From DATFMH01 sp035267045 (GTDB lineage Bacteria > Bacteroidota > Rhodothermia > Balneolales > DATFMH01), in the NCBI GenBank assembly GCA_035267045.1, contig DATFMH010000238.1:1-64000 (forward strand): DNA of 64,000 bases, written 5' to 3'. The translations under genes and the position numbers were made by a program. A model generated the notes under the pieces. That model worked only from the letters and a program-made list of their open reading frames with translations. It had not been told where the DNA came from and did not search any database. This document shows, one piece after another, positions 8,719-19,144 of this stretch (position 1 is its first letter; every line of letters begins with the position of its first letter).

Positions 8719-10116
8719 TTGTTGAATCAACATCACTTGTTTTTGTTATTGCAGAACACGGGTTTTTTTAACGGGTCAATAAACCTGTTTGAAATATCCA
8801 TTCAGTTACTAATAATGGTATTAGGATTGATACTTTCCGGCTTATTTTCAAGCTCTGAAGTATCATTCTTTTCTTTGACGCCCCATCAGGTTCAGGAGGA
8901 GGTCGGGGCTAAGCATATGGATCCTTCCCTTCACCGAATCGTTACCATGCTCGACCGCCCCCGAAGGCTCCTGGCAACGATATTGATTGGTAATACATTC
9001 GCCAATATTGTCACATCTGTAATGGCGGCGGTAATCACGGGAAATCTGGTGAATTATTTTGGCGCGCCGGAGATTCTAACCTATATCGTTGAAGTCATTG
9101 TTGTAACGTTTACGATCGTTATTTTGAGCGAAATTACTCCAAAAGTCATCGCCATTAAGAACCCTATGGCCCTTTCCCGAAAATTGAGCGGGTTTATCTA
9201 TAGCTTTTTTATATTAATGAGGCCGCTGGCTCAAAGTATTGCGAATAGCACACTCCGGTTAGAACGGTACCTTCCAAAACCGCAGTATCGCATATCATCT
9301 CATGATATCAAGCACATTGCTGAAGTGGGAGAGAAGCAAGGGTCACTGAAAGGTGATGAGCGGGAAATAATTGAGAATGTCATAGAATTCGGAAATATGA
9401 CCGTGAGGGAAATAATGACTTCCCGGGTTAATATTATTGCCGTTTCTACAGAAGATTCATTGGGCGAGGTGTTGAAACTTATTAAGGAAAAAAGTTTATC
9501 CCGTTTGCCTCTTTATGAGAATGAACTGGATAATATTGTGGGCGTTATCTATGCCAAAGACTTACTTCCATACCTTGACTCATCCCATTTGCAGGATATG
9601 ACGATAAACTGGCGTACAATGGCTCGAAAATCATTGTTCATACCTTCCTCAAAAAAACTGGATGACCTGCTTCAGGATTTCCAACGCGAGAAAACCCATA
9701 TGGCCATTGTTGTTGATGAATATGGCGGTACGGAAGGCCTAATTACACTTGATGACGTTTTATCAGAAATTATCGGTGAATTAACTGATGAACATACCGA
9801 GACGGAGCAGCTATATACGCGTTTACGCAGTGATGTTTATATTTTTGATGCAAAAATTGACCTGGATGATATGGCTGACATCCTTGAAAAAGAATTGACC
9901 AGTGAAGAAGACGATTATGAAACACTTGGCGGGTTGATCTATCATCTCACCGAACATATTCCCGACGTCGGGGAAAAAGTACATTTTAAGGGACTGGAAC
10001 TCACCGTTCATGATGTGGATAATAACCGGGTTAAGAAAGTTAAAGTCCGACTCCTGCCTGAAGAAGAGCAATCCGAGAATACCTCAATGAATTACAAAGG
10101 GGAAACTGATAAATAA
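8719..10116 (+). CDS. CNNM/CorC (GldE-like) transporter-associated membrane protein
   Basis: A 465-residue membrane protein of the HlyC/CorC/GldE superfamily. An N-terminal DUF21 (CNNM) domain with about four membrane segments spans residues 25-180. A tandem CBS pair follows (around MTSRVNIIAVSTEDSLGEVL and HMAIVVDEYGGTEGLITLDD), then a CorC_HlyC C-terminal domain. Family members act in Mg2+/Co2+ handling; in gliding Bacteroidota the GldE member is encoded directly after ssb, as here, but no other gld gene is nearby. A TGA at 8701 closes the frame, leaving TTG 8719 or TTG 8722 as the only starts ahead of the first membrane helix. The start is therefore non-ATG. Confidence 0.88.
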   Translation: MLNQHHLFLLLQNTGFFNGSINLFEISIQLLIMVLGLILSGLFSSSEVSFFSLTPHQVQEEVGAKHMDPSLHRIVTMLDRPRRLLATILIGNTFANIVTSVMAAVITGNLVNYFGAPEILTYIVEVIVVTFTIVILSEITPKVIAIKNPMALSRKLSGFIYSFFILMRPLAQSIANSTLRLERYLPKPQYRISSHDIKHIAEVGEKQGSLKGDEREIIENVIEFGNMTVREIMTSRVNIIAVSTEDSLGEVLKLIKEKSLSRLPLYENELDNIVGVIYAKDLLPYLDSSHLQDMTINWRTMARKSLFIPSSKKLDDLLQDFQREKTHMAIVVDEYGGTEGLITLDDVLSEIIGELTDEHTETEQLYTRLRSDVYIFDAKIDLDDMADILEKELTSEEDDYETLGGLIYHLTEHIPDVGEKVHFKGLELTVHDVDNNRVKKVKVRLLPEEEQSENTSMNYKGETDK

Positions 10117-10236
10117 TTCCCGACTTCCCATTCAGTAAAAAAGATCACCAAAAGACAAGAATTTTGGTTATAATTAACCGCGCTGATTATATAATTTCAT
10201 CTAATTAACCAGAATAGGATAAAAGGAAAGTTATTA

Positions 10237-11529
10237 ATGATTGAACGCTATTCCAGAAAAGTAATGGCCGATATTTGGTCCGAAGAAAATCAATTCCAAT
10301 CGTGGCTGGCTGTTGAATTGGCAGCATGCTGGGCATGGAGTAAGCTGGGGCAAATACCGAAAGAGGATGTAGATTTACTTTATAAAAATGCCGGTTTTGA
10401 TATCAGTCGTATTAAAGAGATTGAAAAAGTAACGCGCCATGATGTTGTGGCTTTTACCCGTGCCGTTTCCGAAACTTTGGGGGAGGAAAAAAAATGGGTG
10501 CATTATGGTCTTACTTCTACTGATGTCGTTGATACCGCTTCAGGTTATCGTCTCAAGCAGGCAAATGAAATATTAGAACGGGACATTGAGAAAATTTTAA
10601 AAGTGCTCGCAGACAAAGCACGTGAGCATAAATTTACGGTTATGATGGGCCGTACTCATGGCGTCCATGCCGAACCAACCACATTTGGATTAAAATGTGC
10701 CTTGTGGTTTGCAGAGATGAAACGAAATCTGGATCGTTTTCGAAGGGCCGCGAGGGATGTGGAATATGGCAAAATTTCAGGTGCGGTAGGTACTTTCGCC
10801 CATATTCCTCCTGATGTAGAAAAATACGTTTGTGAACGTTTGGGAATATCAGCAGCGCCTATTTCAACCCAGACTTTGCAAAGAGACAGGCATGCTTATT
10901 ACATGGCTACATTGGCTGTTATTGGTTCAACACTTGAGAAGATGGCTGTTGAGATTCGTCATTTACAGAAAAGTGAAACCCGGGAAGTCGAAGAAAAATT
11001 TTATGAAGGCCAAAAAGGCTCTTCTGCAATGCCGCATAAAAGGAATCCGGTCGGATCCGAGAATATCAGCGGTTGCTCCCGTGTTTTAAGAGGTTATATG
11101 GTAACAGCCTATGAAAATATTCCATTATGGCATGAGCGCGATATCTCGCACTCCTCAGCTGAACGGATCATTATTCCGGACGGCACCGTATTACTTGATT
11201 ACATGTTAAACCGGTTTTCGAATATTCTTGAAAACCTGGTGGTCTTCGAAGATAATATGAAGAGCAATATAAACCGTACCTATGGACTGGTATTTTCACA
11301 AAGACTTCTGCTTATGCTCATTGATAAAGGTTTGTCTCGTGAGGATGCCTACGATATGGTCCAGCCGTTGGCTATGAAAGCCTGGAAAGAAAAGAGGCCA
11401 TTTCGGGAAATCGTGGAATCAAGCGAGGAATTACAATCACACTTAAGCAGCAAAGAGATAGCGGATGCCTTTGATTTGGATTATCACACACGAAATGTGG
11501 ATATGATATTCAAACGTGTCGGCCTGTAA
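10237..11529 (+). CDS. purB: Adenylosuccinate lyase
   Basis: A 430-residue cytoplasmic enzyme of the fumarase/aspartase superfamily. It cleaves SAICAR to AICAR and adenylosuccinate to AMP in purine synthesis. The N-terminus [17 protein letters not shown] is typical of PurB. The conserved superfamily blocks are [23 protein letters not shown] (catalytic His) and the signature loop [12 protein letters not shown] (catalytic Ser). The ATG is preceded by ataaaaggaaagtt, a reasonable ribosome-binding site. It stands alone ahead of a terminator shared with the convergent men genes. Confidence 0.96.
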   Translation: MIERYSRKVMADIWSEENQFQSWLAVELAACWAWSKLGQIPKEDVDLLYKNAGFDISRIKEIEKVTRHDVVAFTRAVSETLGEEKKWVHYGLTSTDVVDTASGYRLKQANEILERDIEKILKVLADKAREHKFTVMMGRTHGVHAEPTTFGLKCALWFAEMKRNLDRFRRAARDVEYGKISGAVGTFAHIPPDVEKYVCERLGISAAPISTQTLQRDRHAYYMATLAVIGSTLEKMAVEIRHLQKSETREVEEKFYEGQKGSSAMPHKRNPVGSENISGCSRVLRGYMVTAYENIPLWHERDISHSSAERIIIPDGTVLLDYMLNRFSNILENLVVFEDNMKSNINRTYGLVFSQRLLLMLIDKGLSREDAYDMVQPLAMKAWKEKRPFREIVESSEELQSHLSSKEIADAFDLDYHTRNVDMIFKRVGL

Positions 11530-11540
11530 ATAATTATTTC

Positions 11541-11581
11541 AAAAACAGCTGTTCGTAATCGTTTATGAACGGCTGTTTTTA
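11541..11581. terminator. Bidirectional terminator between purB and menE
   Basis: Arms aaaaacagctgttc (11541-11554) and gaacggctgttttt (11567-11580) pair with one mismatch around a 12-nt loop. A and T tracts on both flanks allow it to serve the convergent purB and menE transcripts. Confidence 0.85.
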
Positions 11582-11589
11582 TGTTATAA

Positions 11590-13032
11590 TTAAGATTTGA
11601 GGGCAAAGCGCTTAAGCTGGTTTCTTCTGATTTTACCCGATTGGTTTTTAGGTAATGATTCAACCAGAATTAATTTCCGTGGTTTTTTAAAATTTGGTAA
11701 CTGATCACCAAGTTTTTTTCGAAGTCCGGGTAAATCAATTGAATAATCATTCTTGAGAACAATGAAAGCCGTAACAACTTCCCCCCATTCTTCATCGGGT
11801 AAGCCGGCAACGGCCGCTTCTTCGATTTCAACAAGGTTAAGAAGGGCTTGTTCAACTTCGAACGGGCTAATATTTTCGCCACCCGAAATGATGAGATCCG
11901 ATCTACGGCTGTAGACAAATAACTGATTATGTTCATCCAGCCATCCTGTATCATTGGTATTGAACCAACCCTCCTTGTCAAACCGGTTACGATTATCGTA
12001 CTGGTTAAAATATCCGTCAAAAACTTGCGGTCCTTTCAGCCAAATGTTACCCATTTCCCCATTTTTTTTTGGCCTATGATCATTATCCCGTATAGATATA
12101 TCATTTCCCGGAAATATAGATCCGGCCAAACCACTATCGAGAACGGGTAAATTCTTTATATTTACAGCAGCAATTTGAGCACATGTCTCTGTCATACCGA
12201 AACTTGGTATGGCTGGTACCCGTTGTTCTGCTATTTCGTTAAGTAATTTTTGGGGAACGGGTGCTCCTCCCAATAGAACAGCTTTGAAATCGTTATGAAT
12301 TTCAAAGCCTGGCGATGACAGGAGACGTTTCAACATAGTAGGAACTAATGAAACAGCCTGTATACGCGTTTCATTTTTTAAAAGATCCATGACTTTCTCC
12401 CGATCGAAAGAGGGAAGGCGATACACCCCGCTGCCGTAAATCAGGGATCGCAATATGACAGATATACCACCGATATGATTCAGAGGCATACATAAAAGCC
12501 AGAAGCTCCCGGGATCAGGTTTAAAGTTAACAGCTGATCCTTCAGCTGCATGTTGAAGTTGACGGCGTTTGAGAGGCACAATCTTAGGGGTGCCGGTTGT
12601 GCCGGAAGTAAAGAAATATCCAAATACCGAATCTGAATCAATCGAACGGTATATGGTGTTATCATCACTGTTAAATGAAGATTTAAATTTTGGAAATAAT
12701 ATCTGTCTGCCGGAATAATCAGATAATCGGTTTTTGTTTGCCTGATCTGTTAAAATGAGTTTTGGATTTAATACCCGGAGATAAGAGTTGAGCTCTCCAT
12801 TTGTTACGTTGGGTGAAATGGGAATAAAAGGCACACCCAAATTCCAGCAAGCTGCTATCGATAAAACGAGTTCATCTGTCGTTCCTGATAAAAATGCCAC
12901 AGGTTGACGATTATCCAGATCATGAATATATAAAATATGCTCAAATTGCCGGGTATAAATAGCTAAGTCTGAATAGCTATAAGAACCTGATTCTGATTTT
13001 AGAAATGGTGAATTTGGCAAGTAATGACTCAT
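11590..13032 (-). CDS. menE: o-Succinylbenzoate-CoA ligase
   Basis: A 480-residue adenylate-forming ligase that activates o-succinylbenzoate with ATP and CoA in menaquinone synthesis. The P-loop is FTSGTTGTPKIVPL, the core has SFGMTETCAQ, the hinge region reads YSRRSDLIISGGENISPFEVE, and the C-terminal lysine is in KNQSGKIRRNQ. These features are common to acyl-CoA ligases; the position directly downstream of menC identifies this one as MenE. The operon order of transcription is menA, menC, menE. menB, menD and menF are not in the window. Confidence 0.9.
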   Translation of the reverse strand: MSHYLPNSPFLKSESGSYSYSDLAIYTRQFEHILYIHDLDNRQPVAFLSGTTDELVLSIAACWNLGVPFIPISPNVTNGELNSYLRVLNPKLILTDQANKNRLSDYSGRQILFPKFKSSFNSDDNTIYRSIDSDSVFGYFFTSGTTGTPKIVPLKRRQLQHAAEGSAVNFKPDPGSFWLLCMPLNHIGGISVILRSLIYGSGVYRLPSFDREKVMDLLKNETRIQAVSLVPTMLKRLLSSPGFEIHNDFKAVLLGGAPVPQKLLNEIAEQRVPAIPSFGMTETCAQIAAVNIKNLPVLDSGLAGSIFPGNDISIRDNDHRPKKNGEMGNIWLKGPQVFDGYFNQYDNRNRFDKEGWFNTNDTGWLDEHNQLFVYSRRSDLIISGGENISPFEVEQALLNLVEIEEAAVAGLPDEEWGEVVTAFIVLKNDYSIDLPGLRKKLGDQLPNFKKPRKLILVESLPKNQSGKIRRNQLKRFALKS

Positions 13033-13051
13033 AATCAGATCACATTAAAAG

Positions 13052-14137
13052 TTACGAGACTCCAAACTCAATCTCTTCCAGCAAGTTCAAATCAGGTTCC
13101 AAACCGATCCCCCGCCCGCCGGGTATATGGTAAGACCCATGTATAAGACATGAAGAGTCATCAAGTATATCATTCTTGAAATATTTACCGGTTGCGAGTC
13201 CATGTGCATACTTGCTACTTCCCATAATGGAAGCCAGATGAGCTGTCGCCAAACGTCCAACACCTGATTCAAGGGAGGTAGTAAAAACCGTTTCAATATC
13301 TTTTTCGTGAGCTTCATTTACGATTTGAAAAATGTCATCCAGGCTGCCAATTAACATTGGCTTTAAAACGAGAACATCAACGGCATCCAGGTCTATTAGT
13401 TTTCCAACCGCTTCTTTATTTGTTGCGGCTTCATCTGCCGCAATAGGAACATTGGTTATTCTTTTAATTTCAGCCAGACCTTTAATGTTCTCACTCTCAA
13501 CAGGTTGCTCACAATATTCTATATTAAGATGAGATAGTTTATGTAAGTTTTGTATGGCTTCATTAACCTGCCATGCCTGATTTGCATCCAGGCGAATATT
13601 TGCTGACGGCAGTGTATTTCGTATTTCCTCAACTATCTTTAATTCCTTTTCAAAATCCCAGCCGATCTTAAACTTGAATGTCCGGTAACCTTCCGACCAC
13701 GATTGTTTACAATCATCAATGATATTTGGCAAATCTCCTAACCCAAAAACCGTATTGACAGGTACGGTGTCTGTTTTTTTCGCCGATATATGAGTATTGA
13801 AAGGAATTCCGCGTTTTTTGGATAACCGGTCAAACAGAAAAGTGTCAAGGCCGAATCGTAAACTCGGATAAAGATCGAGTGAGTCAGCAAAGGTTTTCCA
13901 ATCAGCATAACTCTTATCCTGCATGAAATAGCGATCGATGGTATTCTGATATTTGACGAGTTGATCTATAACATCTGTAAGAGATTCTTTCGAATAGCCG
14001 GGGAGAGGAGCAACATCACCATAACATGAAAAAGCAAGATAATCACAGTTTATCAATAATCCTTCACGTTCGGTAAAGCTACATTGAGCTGTATGTAACG
14101 GTTGATGAAATGTTAATTTGTATTGGAAAAATTTCAT
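13052..14137 (-). CDS. menC: o-Succinylbenzoate synthase
   Basis: A 361-residue enolase-superfamily enzyme that dehydrates SHCHC to o-succinylbenzoate. The barrel shows the catalytic KFKIGW (Lys-x-Lys), metal ligands in RLDANQAW, then YCEQPVE and IAADEAA, and the second catalytic lysine in VLKPMLIGS. An N-terminal capping domain occupies roughly residues 1-115. The superfamily includes racemases, but the adjacent menE (19 bp downstream) and menA make OSB synthesis the natural role. It is separated from menA by 132 bp. Confidence 0.9.
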   Translation of the reverse strand: MKFFQYKLTFHQPLHTAQCSFTEREGLLINCDYLAFSCYGDVAPLPGYSKESLTDVIDQLVKYQNTIDRYFMQDKSYADWKTFADSLDLYPSLRFGLDTFLFDRLSKKRGIPFNTHISAKKTDTVPVNTVFGLGDLPNIIDDCKQSWSEGYRTFKFKIGWDFEKELKIVEEIRNTLPSANIRLDANQAWQVNEAIQNLHKLSHLNIEYCEQPVESENIKGLAEIKRITNVPIAADEAATNKEAVGKLIDLDAVDVLVLKPMLIGSLDDIFQIVNEAHEKDIETVFTTSLESGVGRLATAHLASIMGSSKYAHGLATGKYFKNDILDDSSCLIHGSYHIPGGRGIGLEPDLNLLEEIEFGVS

Positions 14138-14269
14138 TTAAGAACTAAATCGTTGAAAAATTTGGGAGGATCTTGAAAAAATATCATTTGATTTCATTTA
14201 TTTATAAAAAGTTTTAATCTGTAACAACAACCACGATTAGTCAAAGGGTTGGTAAAATAACTTATCACT

Positions 14270-15157
14270 TCATGAAAATATAAGTCCTACACTGAACAGC
14301 AAACCAAATAGCACCATAAATTGAGCTGTTCGTTCAAGAATCCTGTTGAAATTAGCTTTATCCCTTTCCTGCCAGATACTCATAATTAATTTTACAGCAA
14401 AAGGAATTGTAATGAAAGGCAGAAATATTATCCAGTTGAGGTTATCTCTGATAAACAGATGCGGCGGAATGGCAAAGCTTAGAAGAATCATGACAAAATA
14501 TTCCCATCTAAGGGCGTTTTCGCCAAATATCACACCAAGGGTACGTTTACCGGCAGGTTTATCTGTTTCAATATCACGAAGATTATTAATTACTAAAATA
14601 TTGGTGGATAGAGCGCCCGCCGGTATTGAAACCCAGAAAGCCAGTGTTGACCAATGCAGGGCATTAACATAATATGTACCCATAACAGCTATTATCCCAA
14701 AAAAGATAAAGACAAAAATATCACCGAGTCCATTATATCCCAGGGGATAAGGCCCTCCGGTATAGGCAATTCCAAAGATGAGGGATAAAATACCGATTAC
14801 GAGAATAACCCAGCCGGCGAGCCAGACAAGATACAAGCCCAAAATGAATGCAAGGCTCATTGTTATAACGGTAGCACGCATCATGACTTTTGGTGTAATG
14901 AGTCCCGTTGCCGTAGCCCTTGTAAAGCCCACACGAGAATTGTTATCGGCACCTTTCTTAGCATCGTAATAATCATTTGCAAAATTGGTGCCGATTTGAA
15001 TAAGAAAAGCACATAACATAGCCACAATGGTGGATGCCGGGTTAAAGGATCCATCGCTGTAAGCCAATGATGAACCTAAGAGTACAGGGACGAATGCTGC
15101 GGCCAGAGTTTTGGGGCGTGCCGCTTCGATCCATATGTTAATTTTGTTTTTATTCAC
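14270..15157 (-). CDS. menA: 1,4-Dihydroxy-2-naphthoate polyprenyltransferase
   Basis: A 295-residue integral membrane prenyltransferase of the UbiA family. It attaches the polyprenyl chain to 1,4-dihydroxy-2-naphthoate, giving demethylmenaquinone. The two Asp-rich prenyl-diphosphate motifs are NFANDYYDAKKGAD and NNLRDIETDKPAGKRTLG. About eight hydrophobic helices fill the remainder. The start WIEAARPKTLAAAFVPVLLG is characteristic of MenA. It is the first gene of the menA-menC-menE unit, indicating a menaquinone-based respiratory chain. Confidence 0.94.
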   Translation of the reverse strand: MNKNKINIWIEAARPKTLAAAFVPVLLGSSLAYSDGSFNPASTIVAMLCAFLIQIGTNFANDYYDAKKGADNNSRVGFTRATATGLITPKVMMRATVITMSLAFILGLYLVWLAGWVILVIGILSLIFGIAYTGGPYPLGYNGLGDIFVFIFFGIIAVMGTYYVNALHWSTLAFWVSIPAGALSTNILVINNLRDIETDKPAGKRTLGVIFGENALRWEYFVMILLSFAIPPHLFIRDNLNWIIFLPFITIPFAVKLIMSIWQERDKANFNRILERTAQFMVLFGLLFSVGLIFS

Positions 15158-15457
15158 TATAAATTTTTTGATATCTGATAATTATAATAACCAGTAAGAG
15201 TTACCGGTTAAATATTTTCGGATGGTAATTTAATATTTCTAAATAGAGAAATCACCTATACACTTAGATAGTTAGGTAAATAGATCCATTCATTTTTATC
15301 AACTTTATTAATTTAATTAAAAGCGGTTCCAATTTTAAATAATTATGTTTTATTTATTAAATATATATTTATTGTTAGATATAAATGGAATTATGACTAA
15401 AATGTGTTATAATAAACGTAATTTGTAAATAAAAACCGATAAACATCTACAAAATCC
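15158..15457. other. A/T-rich divergent promoter region between menA and glnN
   Basis: This 300-bp gap has no gene. It is very A/T-rich near 15340-15400 and contains AAGCGGTT at 15321-15328, a near match to the AAGCGCTT palindromes upstream of ilvB and both susC genes. No core promoter is clear. Confidence 0.45.
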
Positions 15458-17647
15458 ATGAGCAAATCATATCCCAGATACGATACATTAGCTGCAGTTA
15501 AAGATTGGAAAATGGGTAAGAATGGTATCCAACCCATGACACCTCAGAATATTACACAGATTTTTGGTGAAAACACCTTAACTCTGGATATTCTTAAGGA
15601 ACGGTTACCGAAGTCTGTTTGGAAAGATTTAAAAAAGACTTTGTATGAGAATGAACAGATAAGCCACCCAACAGCTGATGCTGTTGCTGTAGTCATGAAA
15701 GATTGGGCCATCGAAAAAGGCGCAACTCACTTTACTCACTGGTTTCAACCATTAACAGGATTAACAGCTGAGAAACATGACAGTTTTATAACCCCTAACC
15801 AGGGTGGTGGAGCCGTCGCTGAGTTTTCTGGCAAGGATTTGATCCAGGGTGAACCGGATGCTTCAAGTTTTCCGAGTGGTGGATTGCGGGCCACATTCGA
15901 AGCACGAGGTTACACCGCATGGGATCCAACATCACCGGCTTTTATCGTTGAAAATGAAAATGGATCTGTTTTATGTATACCAACAGCATTTGCTTCGTGG
16001 ACAGGTGCGGCATTAGATCATAAAACACCGTTATTACGTTCTGTAGACGCTTTAAATAAACAAGCCATGCGTGCTTTGAAGTTATTTGATGGCGATGGCG
16101 TAAGTAAAGTCGAATCAACTGTAGGTTTTGAGCAGGAATATTTTCTCATTGATCAGGAATTTTTCTATCGGCGCCCCGACCTGGTGATGACCGGTCGTAC
16201 TCTTTTCGGTGCCCAGCCACCAAGAGGACAGGAGTTGGATGACCATTATTTCGGATCCATACCCGACCGTGTGCTTTCTTTCATGCTTGAAGCGGAAAGA
16301 GAATTATACCGTTTGGGAGTACCGGTTAAAACACGTCATAACGAGGTTGCTCCCGGCCAGTATGAGATTGCCCCAATATATGAAATGGCCAATGTAGCTG
16401 CCGATCATCAACAACTTACAATGCTGACGCTTAAGCGTATAGCCCGTAAATACGGCCTCGATTGTGTTCTGCATGAAAAACCATTTGCCGGACTTAATGG
16501 TAGTGGAAAACACACGAATTGGTCGTTAGCTACCGATACCGGTAAAAACCTATTGGATCCGGGTGATAATCCTCATTCCAATATGATTTTCTTGTTTTTC
16601 TGTTCGGCCGTTATTAAAGCTGTATATGAGCATCAGGATCTGCTTCGGATATCAATTTCCGGAGCTGGAAACGATCATCGTCTGGGAGCCAATGAAGCAC
16701 CACCTGCTATTATATCTATTTTTGTCGGTGATCAATTACAGGATGTATTTGATCAAATTATGAAAGGTGAGGCCAAGAGCTCAAAACAAGGTGGTATTCT
16801 GGGTCTTGGTACGCCAACATTACCGAAACTACCCAAACATGCCGGAGATCGTAATCGTACTTCTCCTTTTGCATTTACGGGTAATAAATTTGAGTTTCGT
16901 GCTGTGGGATCAAGTCAATCTGTGTCTTTTCCGGTTGTTGTTTTAAATACCATTGTAGCCGACGCCATTGAAAAAATGTGCGATCAAATGGATAAAGAAT
17001 TTAAGGATGGTAAATCAACGGAAGAGGCTTTGGAGAGTGTTCTTAACAGCACTTTAAATGAATCCGGTAAAGTTATCTTCAACGGTGATGGTTATTCTGA
17101 AGAATGGAAAAAAGAGGCAGAAAAACGCGGTTTACTGAATCTGCCGAATACTCTTGATGCTCTTGATTTATTTGATTCAAGAGATAACATCTCATTATTT
17201 GAGAAATATAAAGTCCTTTCTAAAGAAGAGCTGAGTTCACGGCTTGAAATCATGTTGGATCAATATTTCAAAACAATAAATATAGAGGCCGAGACCACTG
17301 CCAATATTGTTAAAACAATGATCATTCCGGGATCCATTCGTTATCTCAATGAACTCCTGGCTGCGAGTGACAGGGGTAAAGCGATGTCGTTTGATACAAT
17401 AGGTACCCAAAATGTCATCAATAAAGTTAACGACGGTATCAATGAATTGGTAGCAGCCGCTGACGAACTTGATAAAGTGAATGCCGAACTTGGCGGTGAC
17501 ACCATATTGGAGAAAGCTCAACATATGTTGAAAAATGTCATCCCCAAAATGAATGCCGTACGGGAAGCAACAGATAAACTTGAAGGGGTAGTTGCCGATG
17601 ATTACTGGCCGTTACCTACTTACCGGGAGATGTTGTACCTGAAGTAA
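15458..17647 (+). CDS. glnN: Type III glutamine synthetase
   Basis: A 729-residue glutamine synthetase of the GSIII class, which joins ammonia to glutamate using ATP. The length and the N-terminal segment TFGENTL-like region through [11 protein letters not shown] are specific to GSIII rather than the 450-residue GSI. Active-site blocks include [21 protein letters not shown] and [18 protein letters not shown], and [21 protein letters not shown] near the centre. It is monocistronic with its own terminator. GSIII is common in Bacteroidota relatives and cyanobacteria. Confidence 0.95.
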   Translation: MSKSYPRYDTLAAVKDWKMGKNGIQPMTPQNITQIFGENTLTLDILKERLPKSVWKDLKKTLYENEQISHPTADAVAVVMKDWAIEKGATHFTHWFQPLTGLTAEKHDSFITPNQGGGAVAEFSGKDLIQGEPDASSFPSGGLRATFEARGYTAWDPTSPAFIVENENGSVLCIPTAFASWTGAALDHKTPLLRSVDALNKQAMRALKLFDGDGVSKVESTVGFEQEYFLIDQEFFYRRPDLVMTGRTLFGAQPPRGQELDDHYFGSIPDRVLSFMLEAERELYRLGVPVKTRHNEVAPGQYEIAPIYEMANVAADHQQLTMLTLKRIARKYGLDCVLHEKPFAGLNGSGKHTNWSLATDTGKNLLDPGDNPHSNMIFLFFCSAVIKAVYEHQDLLRISISGAGNDHRLGANEAPPAIISIFVGDQLQDVFDQIMKGEAKSSKQGGILGLGTPTLPKLPKHAGDRNRTSPFAFTGNKFEFRAVGSSQSVSFPVVVLNTIVADAIEKMCDQMDKEFKDGKSTEEALESVLNSTLNESGKVIFNGDGYSEEWKKEAEKRGLLNLPNTLDALDLFDSRDNISLFEKYKVLSKEELSSRLEIMLDQYFKTINIEAETTANIVKTMIIPGSIRYLNELLAASDRGKAMSFDTIGTQNVINKVNDGINELVAAADELDKVNAELGGDTILEKAQHMLKNVIPKMNAVREATDKLEGVVADDYWPLPTYREMLYLK

Positions 17648-17670
17648 TTGTTTAATTATAATCGACTCAA

Positions 17671-17706
17671 AAAAGCCCTGTTGTTTAAAATGACAGGGCT
17701 TTTTCT
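17671..17706 (+). terminator. Rho-independent terminator after glnN
   Basis: Perfect 11-bp stem (aaaagccctgt at 17671-17681, acagggctttt at 17693-17703) with an 11-nt loop and trailing T residues. Confidence 0.88.
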
Positions 17707-17843
17707 TAATACAGATTCCGGTTTTATAACTCCTGCCGTTCTATTTAATATCGAGATAACAGAACAGATTTATCCATGAGGCGGGATAACTAACACCCTA
17801 ATGTTCGAAAAAAAAGGGCACTTAATAAAACGTTAATTATTTT

Positions 17844-17880
17844 CCTTTGTGCCTTTGTGCCTTTGTGCCTTTGTGCCTTT
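17844..17880. repeat. 8-bp tandem repeat
   Basis: CCTTTGTG is repeated four times exactly (17844-17875) plus a partial fifth unit, in the gap between glnN and alaC, just beyond the 3' end of alaC. Confidence 0.85.
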
Positions 17881-17915
17881 AAAATATACAATGCTCTATG
17901 CCCCTGCGCTTTTCT

Positions 17916-19100
17916 TCATACTTTTATCTCAAATGCCTTTTTCATCCCTCTTACAGCCTGATGGATTCGTTGATCATTTTCGATGAGGGCGAAGCGTACG
18001 TATTCATCACCATGGTGACCAAATCCTATACCAGGAGAAACGGCAACTTTGGCCTCTTTAAGCAAAAACTTTGAAAATTCGAGGGACCCCATTTCCCGGA
18101 AATGTTCGGGTATGCGTCCCCAGACAAACATCGTCGCTTTCGGTTTTTTGACCTCCCAGCCAATACGTTGCAATGATTCTATCAATACGTCCCGGCGATT
18201 TTGATAAAGGTCACTAATCTCCCTGGCATATGAATCACCATTATTAAGTGCCTCAATAGCCGCAATCTGGACGGGTTGGAAGATACCGTAATCCAGATAG
18301 CTTTTTATTCTTTGCAGTGCTGATATCAGGTCCTTATTACCGGCACAAAAACCAACACGCCATCCCGGCATATTGTAACTTTTGGATAGCGTGAATGTTT
18401 CAACTCCTATTTTCCGTGCCTCGGGTATCTGAAGTAAACTGGGAGCTTTGTATCCATCAAAACAGAGATCGGCGTAGGCCAGATCATGGATAACAAGCAG
18501 ATTATGTTCAAGGGCAAAATCAACAACTTGTTGGAAAAAATTGAGATCAACTACTTCTGTTGTTGGATTATGCGGGAAGTTCAGGATCAACATTTTGGGA
18601 CGCGGCCAGCTTTGATTATATGCTTCCTCCAGCCGTACAAAAAAATCATCACCCTGTTCCAGGGGTACTTGCCTCAGGTCGCCGCCGGCTATAACTACGG
18701 AATAGGCATGAATTGGGTAAGTCGGATCCGGGCATAATACGATATCTCCCTGATCGATAGTACCCAGCACAAGATGAGCAAGGCCTTCTTTGGATCCCAT
18801 GGTTACTACGGCTTCTGACTCAGGGTCCAGATCAACATCATAATGCCTTTTATACCAATCCGTCAATGCCAGCCTCAGTTTATAAATCCCACGTGATACA
18901 GAATACCTGTGGTTATGAGGCTTCCCGGCCGCTTCTACCAACTTGTCCACAATTGGCTGGGGGGTTGGCTGGTCGGGATTACCCATACTCATATCAACGA
19001 TATCTTCTCCTGCCCGGCGAGCCTTCATTTTCATCTCATTGGTGACGGCAAAAGCGTATGGCGGTAATCGTTTTATACGATTAAATTCATGAGAGTTCAT
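17916..19100 (-). CDS. alaC: Alanine transaminase (AlaC-type class I aminotransferase)
   Basis: A 394-residue PLP enzyme of fold type I that interconverts pyruvate and alanine with glutamate. Conserved blocks follow AlaC closely: [46 protein letters not shown] and the PLP lysine in [15 protein letters not shown]. The resemblance to AlaC is stronger than to aspartate transaminases. It is the last gene of the minus-strand lysC-thrB-thrC-pheA-alaC run, 44 bp after pheA. In this setting it could also act on related amino acids. Confidence 0.88.
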   Translation of the reverse strand: MNSHEFNRIKRLPPYAFAVTNEMKMKARRAGEDIVDMSMGNPDQPTPQPIVDKLVEAAGKPHNHRYSVSRGIYKLRLALTDWYKRHYDVDLDPESEAVVTMGSKEGLAHLVLGTIDQGDIVLCPDPTYPIHAYSVVIAGGDLRQVPLEQGDDFFVRLEEAYNQSWPRPKMLILNFPHNPTTEVVDLNFFQQVVDFALEHNLLVIHDLAYADLCFDGYKAPSLLQIPEARKIGVETFTLSKSYNMPGWRVGFCAGNKDLISALQRIKSYLDYGIFQPVQIAAIEALNNGDSYAREISDLYQNRRDVLIESLQRIGWEVKKPKATMFVWGRIPEHFREMGSLEFSKFLLKEAKVAVSPGIGFGHHGDEYVRFALIENDQRIHQAVRGMKKAFEIKV

Positions 19101-19144
19101 ATCCTGTGTTTTTTGGTATGAAAATATCTAATGCGGAGAATTTA

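Noticed and set aside
8700..8771. Short ORF starting ATG 8700 just before the CNNM/CorC gene
   Set aside because: It is in another frame, 23 codons long, without family features; the transporter reads well from TTG 8719.
17844..17880. Tandem CCTTTGTG units as a CRISPR or regulatory array
   Set aside because: Units are 8 bp with no spacers; it is a simple tandem repeat.
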